DNA of 64,000 nucleotides from Medicago truncatula (taxonomy: Eukaryota > Streptophyta > Magnoliopsida > Fabales > Fabaceae), in NCBI RefSeq assembly GCF_003473485.1, contig NC_053045.1, positions 10,132,501 to 10,196,500 of the forward strand, written 5' to 3'. Within the stretch, counting starts at the first letter, position 1. Each line of letters starts with the position of its first letter. The notes below the pieces were generated by a model. It was not told where the DNA came from. It ran no database searches and saw nothing but the letters and a program-made list of their open reading frames with translations. This document shows positions 56,594 to 64,000 of the stretch, piece by piece. The translations under genes were made by a program, and so were the position numbers.

Positions 56594-58676
56594 TGTAACA
56601 CCCCGTTTTCCCAACATATAACTAATACAAAATAAATCAGAGTCCATCACAAACAGGATGTCACATTTACTTCTTCAAAATAATATTTAACACAAATAGA
56701 GTTAAATTCACTATTTATTTAAACAACTGCTTTCAATAATTCAAAATAATGTCGCAGCGGAAATATTTAATTTTTAAGCATTACTTGGCACTAAGACCTC
56801 AATATAATTAATTTCATCTAAAAATGATTCAACAATAAATTCATAAAAAAAAATACGTAACAATGGAAAATAAAATACAATTAATCCTCATCCCATTATG
56901 TATCAGAGCGACTCCTAAGACGATACGAGGAATCAACTCACATCAGCGGTTACTCTTGGTTATCTGCACCTTACCCACGTAGAGGCAACATTCAAACAGA
57001 ATGGTGAGATTTCACATTCAATAATAATATGCAATAATTCTATAAAAGAATTTAACAACACATAACAGCATCAATTCATCATTAACAATACTAATAAACA
57101 ATAATTTATGTGGGAGAATTTAACAACACAAAACAACAGTAATTCATCATCAACAATACTTCACATAATTCCAACTACAAATCATCAATTAATTTTTGCT
57201 CAACGACAACTCAACGATGCAAAAACAACAACAACTCAACAACTACAATATGCATGTGGTACCATCAGAGCATCAAGCTCTCTTCGTTAATGTCGTAATT
57301 GGACTTGACAGGCTACAACTCCCTTTGCTTAAAATTAACAGAGCATCACGCCATCTTCACTTAGAATTAACAGAGCATCAAGCCATCTTCGTTTAAAATG
57401 ATTATGCATTGACACTACCAATGCAACAACAACAACAACGACTTCGCATTATGACTTCATAATTCATCAATCATGAACAACATCATATAACATCATATTC
57501 ATCAACATATACATTCATGTAATAATTCATCAATCATTCAAATATCTCCGTATAATCATATCAAATTATTCACAAAAGATTTTCACGTCAAACCAAGGAT
57601 ACAGGAAAGATAACACAATTATCAATAACTTTCATGTATACACTAAATGCCAACTCAAAATAGAAACGTGCGAAACAGACGCAAGAACACGAAACAGGGC
57701 AGACTGCCACTGAACAACTCACGAGGCGAGCCAATCTACTTGCTATGGCGAGTTTAACATATGAACTACTCGGCATGGCGACCAAGGTAATCGCCGTGGC
57801 GAGCTAAAACTGATAGCTCGCATGAACTTGACATTTTTCACCCAAAAATCCCATTTTTAACTTCCCTATGCCCAAATTTGATTCCAAAACTTGTCTAAAC
57901 ATTTCTAAATATGAAAAGGCACTCAAAACAATACAAAACATGACCCAAAATATTATTTTAGAAAACCACATTTTTACTACTGATCAGTCGCGAGGCGAGT
58001 AGAACACTCGTCGTTGCGAGTTGACATCGAAGTCACTCGCGAGGCGAACAAGATCACTCGCCGTGGCGAGCGATGACAGACAATTCTACAGGAAGAAACA
58101 TGTTTTCAGCCAAAAACTAAAATTTAAAAGGAAACTCAACCTATGTTTATTCTACAATCTGAACCTCATTCCTTACGTTAATTCAATGGATTACCTACTC
58201 TTTCAACAATCAATTTTGCAATTTAACCCTAATTTCTATAACATCAAAACTAACAAAACAACAACATGTTAAACCCCTTTTTAGAATCAGACAACCCATT
58301 ATTAGAGAAAGCTAGTCCCACCCTTACCTTAGATTGATTGAATTCAGACTCTACAAGTTTGCTCCTCTTCTCTTCTCTAACTTCTCACTTTCTCCCTTTT
58401 TCTCCCAAAAGCAGTTTCTAATTTGTTGTAACCCTAATTCTCTAATGATCTCATCTATTTATAATCACTATCTGAGTTTGTTTCTCACTTAATATCTCTT
58501 ATTCCAATTTTGCCCTTATGCCTCATTAGTCTATTTTAATTATAGTCTATCACTAATAATGCTCATAATAACTACTAATAATTACCAACATATAACATAT
58601 TACAATTATTCAAATAAACTATATAAAAAGACACTAAGCTCGATAAAATAATAAAATAATAAAATAGGGCGTTACA
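56594..58676 (-). mobile_element. Inner solo LTR, opposite orientation
   Basis: It begins TGTAACACCCCGTTTT and ends AAAATAGGGCGTTACA, flanked by TGTTA (56589-56593 and 58677-58681). A TATAAATAG on the minus strand near 58458 gives the orientation. Inserted in the outer LTR. It contains about eight GGCGAG-type quasi-palindromes at 57715-58075. No internal coding region, so a solo LTR. Confidence 0.85.
57715..58075. repeat. Cluster of GGCGAG quasi-palindromes
   Basis: About eight words of the form CTCGCxxxGGCGAG occur, for example CTCGCCGTGGCGAG, CTCACGAGGCGAG and TCGCGAGGCGAG, in a locally GC-rich part of the inner LTR. Two similar words lie at 7645-7683. Confidence 0.7.
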
Positions 58677-59735
58677 TGTTATAGTTAAATAATCAAATAA
58701 TTGAATGCGAACTCATGAATATTTGTATGCTTATATGATGTTTATCCTAAATACTATGCATGTGTTCGTATTTCCTTTATGTTGAACATACATCCTACAT
58801 CCTTCGGGTGTAGACTTGCAGGTTGATGACGCTTAGTCGGTTTGAGTATTTCGAGGACGACTTTCGAGGACGCTTAGTCAGCGTGAGTATTTCTAGTTTA
58901 GGATTACTCTAATTAAGACTGTTGGGATTTATATTTATGTTATCGGATTTTGTTGATGAACCATGAGTTCACTTTGTTGATGTATTTACTTTGAGATATG
59001 ATGCATGACTATATGATGTTGAGACTTATTTTCCGCCGTGACTTTATATTATACGATGGAATTTTCATTATGTGATGAATGGTGAAGAGTAACACCTTTA
59101 ATTATTTGATTATTTGTTGAATTATTATTTAAATATTATATGTGGGGTTCAGGGTGTTACATTAAGGGAGTCGATAAGACATCATATCGTTGCAAAATAT
59201 ATTATGGAATCACCTCATATGCAGATGTTTTTTGACTACATGTAGCTTCCAAACTTTGACATAGCCGCAGATGCCGCATCAAATTTTAAGGAACGCATGA
59301 CAAGACATAAATCTACTGTAGATGAACTCCTTTCCAACAATTATGAATGAGTTTTTAATGAATATAACTCCAAGTTATTGGAATCTTCCAATTATATTAC
59401 AAAGGCGACAAGCTATGAAGTTCTTGAGATATGTGTAACTTGATTACTCAAATGTAGTTGTAATGACGCGATATGTCCTCTCCAGAGACAATTTAAGGAT
59501 TTTAATGAATCTAATGAGAGTCAAGCAAGAGCATACAAATAGAAGTATTTTATGTTTTCAAGCTATTTGTTGCTAACTAAAAGAAACCACCTAAATCATT
59601 AGTATACTTGTTGCAAACAAAAGCAAGTTTCTGAGACTGTTAGGCGACTTGAAAATCGATAACGAGGATGACCAATTTGAACCTGACAAAGCTCAAGTTA
59701 TGAAGGAAATTTCTGCTCTTGAACCTAAGGAGTAG

Positions 59736-60489
59736 GGACCATCCTTGAGCTTCGTATTGTGTTAAGTAGCAAGTTGCATTGTGCAATTTCATTTCAATTG
59801 GTCGTTTATTGTTATAGCTCTCTTCGTTAAGTTAAGATTAATATTTCATACACATTTCTATGTTTTGATTTCATAATTTTATTTTGGTTATGTAAATCTA
59901 TTACAAAAATAAATTCCTCAAAATAGATTCATGCAATAGAAGTATATGTCTTTCTTGGTGTTTAAAAAAAAAAATACAATAAAGGAAAATATACCAAAAC
60001 ATTTTAAGTTCATTATACAATAGTAGTTTTGACATATTCATTTGACTATCAAATGTCATTTTAATGTCAAATATATAACTTGTACAATTCAATTGTCAAT
60101 ATCTCTTTCAATTTCTTTTAATTACTTTTGAAATTTTTATTTATTTTTACCAATAAAAGAAAAAGTATGTTACTATGTTGTAGACACTTGTATCCGGATG
60201 AATTTTAATAAGAGGCAAGCAAATGAGGTCATTTATGTGTTAGCAAATATAGCTCCATCTTAAACTAACTCCGCGTACCATCATATATTTGACAAATTTT
60301 GACTATTGAAACGTGTTGAATTGCTTCTTTAAAAATAACGTGCAGAGCAAAATGAACACTCACACAAATATAAAGTTAAACAAAATTATCAATAATAAAA
60401 AATATTTATAAAAATTACGGTCTATCTAACATCAAAGTAAAAAAATGACTAAAGAGTAAAGATGGACCATTATAATTTTTAAGTACATA
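59736..60489. other. AT-rich spacer
   Basis: Follows the MO25-like pseudogene. No poly-A tail or gene is clear; the frame 59901-60092 is not supported. Confidence 0.4.
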
Positions 60490-60815
60490 TATACCATATA
60501 TATAAAGAAAATACATGTTTTGGGTTGAATTTTTCACTTCCAATTATACCTTTAAACAAATTTGTCAAAAAAAAAGAATGTTATTTTGTTTGTGTTATTC
60601 AAAAAATAAGAATTCATATTATATTTAATATAATATTGATATCATTGGAAAAGATAGGTTTTAGATTGTTATGATATGAAAGGGAAAAATATATATTATC
60701 TATGCCTACAATTTTAATTAAAATTTTATAAAAATAATCGTTCGTAATTTATATGCATTATGGCAATACAAAAACGGAAAGACGAGCATGGAGCACCCGA
60801 CTGAACATTACTTTT
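60490..60815 (+). mobile_element. Diverged Helitron-like piece
   Basis: CATATATATAAAGAAAATAC near the left and GGCAATACAAAAACGGAAAG at the right resemble the two ends of the Helitron at 16431-16876. The ends are decayed. Confidence 0.4.
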
Positions 60816-60867
60816 ATTAATGTACTCAATCTATTTCTCGAATTAGTTAGTCCTCAAACCGGACACC

Positions 60868-60955
60868 GAGTTTTCAAAACAATACTCATGAGTTATCCAA
60901 GTGTATTTTCAAAACAATACTCATGAGTTTTCAAAACAATACTCATAAAAATAGG
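60868..60955. repeat. Short direct repeats
   Basis: TTTTCAAAACAATACTCAT occurs three times within this stretch, the last two directly joined. Confidence 0.75.
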
Positions 60956-61129
60956 CATAAGATACATGAGTTTGGGATGACTTTTTCATTACCTATTTTA
61001 CCTTTTATTTATACTATTTTATTTACTATTTTATCCTTTAATAATATTATTTTAAATTTTAATTAAAAAAATTTAATCCCATTAAAAATAGAAAATATTC
61101 CACTACAATAGGAACAATATTATCGATAT

Positions 61130-61440
61130 TATATATGAAGGGGATAATGACTTTAAGTTTCATTTTTTATAATTCAAATTATAACCTGAAACAAATTTTC
61201 CTATATTAATGTTATATTGTTGTTGGTGTTAAAATATATAAGGATGTATATTAAATTACTGTTGTCATTGATAAAAATAAACATGATTTTTTTGATTTGT
61301 TACAATTTGAAAATCACAAATATTTACACTTATAATTTTAATCAAAATTTTGTATAAAATACAGTTCATAATTTACACACATTAACACAATAAGAAGAGC
61401 GGAAAGACGGGCACGTGGATGTCTGTCTTTTCATAGGCAT
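61130..61440 (+). mobile_element. Helitron-like 3' end
   Basis: ACACAATAAGAAGAGCGG leads into a hairpin (GAAAGACGGGCA paired with TGTCTGTCTTTTC) near 61400-61432, as at the 3' end of the 16431-16876 Helitron. The left boundary is not clear. Confidence 0.4.
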
Positions 61441-62860
61441 GGATTGCTCATATAATTTAGATGTAATAAAAGAAAAATATTGCTCATATTATAACACATA
61501 ATTTTTTTGCGGTGATATACCCGTAACTTGTTAAATAAACTATTAATATCTACCTAAAATATGGATTTAAATTGGGCCCCACAAATGGACCGTGGAATTA
61601 GAGTCCTCAGATTAATCGGTCATTGGACCAGGTATTGAGTTTTAAAAAAACTACTTAAGATATAAAATAAATAAATCCTAGTTATCTAAGTTAAAAAATT
61701 ATCAAGAGTGCGTGTTTAGAATGAAAATAATAAGCACATGCAGGCAAACAAAAATTTAACCAAATAATTATCAAAAATTTCCTCTATCAATTTAATATTT
61801 GGAAAATGAATGAATTATCTATTAAATTTGACAAAATCTATGTTAAATAAAATATAATTTAAAATGAAATTTAATGAAGGAAGAAAAACTTGAGAAACGA
61901 ATAAATAGTATGAAATAAGGACTAAACTCGTGTGAATTTTTTATGTGTTTTTTATATGATTCTTAGCTAAAAATACACTTTTCATGGTTGGTTTATTTAT
62001 GAACCATATGAAAAACACATAAGGAAATACACATAAGTTTCTTGCTAGAATCAAAATAAGGATAAAAGTTATGTGTATTTTCTTAAATGCTTTCCGTGTT
62101 GTACTTCACATAAAATACTCACAACTACCTATGATTTCTCAAATCTACAATTTTTTTTTAAGTTTGTTATAATCACAAAAAATGAATTTTCATTATTTGA
62201 AGAACCACAAGAAAAACATGTAAGGAAAATGCAACAAAATTTTGTCCTTAAAATAAAGAAATTTTTTAATGACAAATAGTAGCAATTAGTTATTAAAAAA
62301 TAACACAAAGTATATAAACGAATAAAAAAAACAAATGAATATAATATTAATAATAGACTTATGAAGGGAAAAAAAATAATAGTAATAGTGGCAGTAATTA
62401 GGGATACTAACAAATTTATATGCATGATATCCATGGATAAAATCGACCATTGATACGAAGTGAATATTTTTTTTAAGGATAGTGAGGTGCAAGGAGCACA
62501 CTCACCTAAAATATATTGAAAAGAAGATTGTTAAGCCAAACCTCCTCAAGGAAAGACATCACATTTTACTTTTATCCATATATGCATGTCTCTTATCAAC
62601 AATCTCTTCAGCTCAAATGATGTTGAGTAGGTAGCTTAGGATATAATTGATTTTTGTTTTCACTACCTTTGGATAATTCTTGAACAGTTGACTAGTTGGA
62701 ACATTTCAAGGAGGAATAAAAGTTTTATTCAAGTGTTGAGGAATATAATTGTTGATAGAAGTGTTAGACTTTCCCTTACAACTTGCAGCACTAATTCAAA
62801 CTTTTCCTTTTATGGCATTTTCTTTGGCTTTTAGCTTTTCAAATTTGATCTTCATGTTGG
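61441..62860. other. AT-rich gene-free stretch
   Basis: Small overlapping frames on both strands (62073-62501) have no domain and low complexity. No repeat ends recognised. Confidence 0.4.
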
Positions 62861-62939
62861 AATTCTCGAATAACATGGAAGAAGCTTTATAAAAAAAATA
62901 AAAAAAATAAGGAAATTGCATCTAGGAGAAAGTATCACC

Positions 62940-63995
62940 TCTTGATTCTTATTATTTCATTTCCACCGCAAAAACTCCAATAAAGTATTCCGGACCGTAG
63001 GGTAAATTTTATTTTAAGTTTCTTCTTTAAACTTCTCAATCATTAAATCATTATCTTTATATCTTATGAAGACAACTTTGAGCATGAAAATATTAGAACC
63101 CGGATATACCCTTTCATTAGCATATTGTTCAAAAATTTACACTTGAAAAGGATCTTCATCGACTTTCATAGGTGGTTTTACTTTATTTTCCAAAAGTATT
63201 ATGAAATTTACACCTTCATTCGTCATAAAAGAACTGTTATAAATGTGTTTCAAATCGACTTTTGATATTGGCGAGTAGGGTTGGAAATAGGCCAGGTCAG
63301 GCCAGGCTTTGATAGGCCTGAGCCTGGCCTACAAAAGAATTTGCAGGCCTGAGTCTGACCTATGGCCTTTCATAGGCCTATTTTTTTGGCCTGCCCTAGC
63401 CTATTTAAAAGTCTGGCCTGACCTGAAAGCCTATTTATAGGCCTTCTTACTATTAAAGTCACTAAACATTCCATTTTATCTACTTTTAAATAGGCTTAAT
63501 ATGCCTTTAAACCTATTTCAGTGTAAGACTTGTCTATTACTACTATAAGGCCTTAAAAGCCTATTTCACTATAAAGCTTTAAAGCCTATTTAAAAAGTCA
63601 ACTATGAAGCCTAACATGCATAAACAGGCCGGCCTATTAGACTTCATAGGCTTTTTTGATAGCGTAAGCCTGACCTATTTACTTAAATAGGCTTTTTAAA
63701 AAGCCTAAGCCTAGCCTTTTTAATAAACAGGTCAGGCCAGGCCAGGCTTAAACAGGCCAGGCCATAGGCCCCTGTAGGCCGACCTGGCCTATTCCCAACC
63801 CTATTGGCGAGATCAAAATAACCTCTCATGGTCACTATAGCCACCTTCATCATCGAGGTTAACCAATAGTGTTTCTGCTCTCCCAAATATATTTTTTCTA
63901 TGCAATAATCCAGCGTTAGGCATCACCGACGTTAACCTAGTTCCTAACATTTTATAGGCCTTTGTCAAGTTTGAAAAAAAGGACCCCTTATACAT
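62940..63995 (-). pseudogene. Unrecognised coding remnant, interrupted by a hAT element
   Basis: The minus strand reads a protein-like stretch at 63995-63813 (RLTSVMPNAGLLHRKNIFGR, then AETLLVNLDDEGGYSDHE). After the element at 63276-63803, shifted pieces such as EQYANERVYPGSNIFMLKVV (about 63130-63070) and KIYPTVRNTLLEF follow. The sequence has the feel of real protein but I do not recognise the family. Several stops and the insertion show it is broken. It may continue beyond the right edge of the window. Confidence 0.4.
63276..63803. mobile_element. Non-autonomous hAT element rich in AGGCC words
   Basis: The ends are TAGGGTTGGAAATAGGCC and GGCCTATTCCCAACCCTA, flanked by the 8-base duplication TTGGCGAG (63268-63275 and 63804-63811). 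The interior is packed with TAGGCCT/AGCCTATTT words in both orientations. No transposase. Confidence 0.9.
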
Positions 63996-64000
63996 AGAAA

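Larger units (their letters stand above)
52673..59161 (+). mobile_element. Solo LTR with three nested insertions
   Basis: It begins TGTAACATTCCG and ends CAGGGTGTTACA, flanked by the 5-base duplication TTAAG (52668-52672 and 59162-59166). It lies within the MO25-like pseudogene. Subtracting the nested elements leaves about 2.7 kb. It has a plus-strand TATATATAAG near 52984. No gag or pol is visible, so it looks like a solo LTR left by recombination. It shares blocks with 44113-47100 and 4820-8830. Confidence 0.8.
51992..59735 (+). pseudogene. MO25-like (CAB39) processed pseudogene split by a solo LTR
   Basis: Two parts, 51992-52672 and 59167-59735, join across the LTR at 52673-59161. Part 1 has the N-terminal SLFKPKPRTPYDIVCNIRDL twice (51992-52160 and 52258-52420, a tandem duplication), then [19 protein letters not shown] and later [20 protein letters not shown] before the break. 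Part 2 resumes with [30 protein letters not shown] and SKLLESSNYITK and ends near [18 protein letters not shown]25 is the armadillo-like scaffold that activates STE20/GCK-type kinases in growth and cytokinesis. Plant MO25 genes have many introns (from memory) and none is seen here, which suggests a retrocopy. Stops, frameshifts and a missing segment after residue about 80 show that it is dead. Confidence 0.85.

Noticed and set aside
62073..62501. Overlapping frames of 68 to 101 residues
   Set aside because: Low-complexity Phe/Ile/Lys-rich translations of AT-rich DNA on both strands.

Overview
The window is AT-rich plant nuclear DNA. It has intron-containing genes, multicopy F-box genes, a type I MADS-box gene, a ZAT-type zinc finger gene, and dense mobile DNA. 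SINE, MITE, LTR and F-box families of this style suggest a galegoid legume such as Medicago or clover; this is an inference from style, not a database match. No bacterial features (operons, CRISPR) are present.

Layout. 1-2100: exons of a gene related to the Ulp1-like (C48) proteins common in plant transposons, cut short before a catalytic core. 2380-3255: a degenerate tandem repeat. 3289-4809: a long-terminal-inverted-repeat element that has captured the first coding part of an NRAMP metal transporter. 4820-8950: old LTR-type sequence. 8960-41980: a segmentally duplicated F-box cluster. Copies A (9685-10896) and B (pseudogene, 14830-15705) are on the plus strand; C (23223-24416), D (29368-30573) and E (38174-39376) are on the minus strand. 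There is also a plus-strand fragment (about 13305-13440) and a minus-strand relic that keeps only 3' flank (40200-41975). Inside this cluster lie a SINE at the stop codon of A, a LINE fragment, a Helitron, an F-box/LRR fragment, hAT-type elements, Stowaway MITEs, a MULE transposase remnant broken by a hAT element, and a short AGL80-like MADS gene (34170-34649).

41976-47100 is transposon-rich (hAT, CACTA-like, LTR). 47958-49415 (minus) is an intact single-exon C2H2 ZAT-type repressor with an EAR motif. 51990-59735 is an intronless MO25-like pseudogene split by a solo LTR of 6.5 kb (52673-59161). That LTR holds a MULE-type fold-back element, a MITE and a second solo LTR, each with a clean target-site duplication. 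59736-64000 is mostly AT-rich, with Helitron-like pieces and a hAT element (63276-63803) that interrupts an unrecognised minus-strand coding remnant.

Functional content: the genes that look expressible are F-box A and D, probably C and E (each with an altered last few residues), the MADS gene and the zinc finger gene. They act in protein turnover and transcriptional control and do not form one pathway. I found no convincing new defence or metabolic system. The most informative features are the inverted F-box array and the datable nested insertions.
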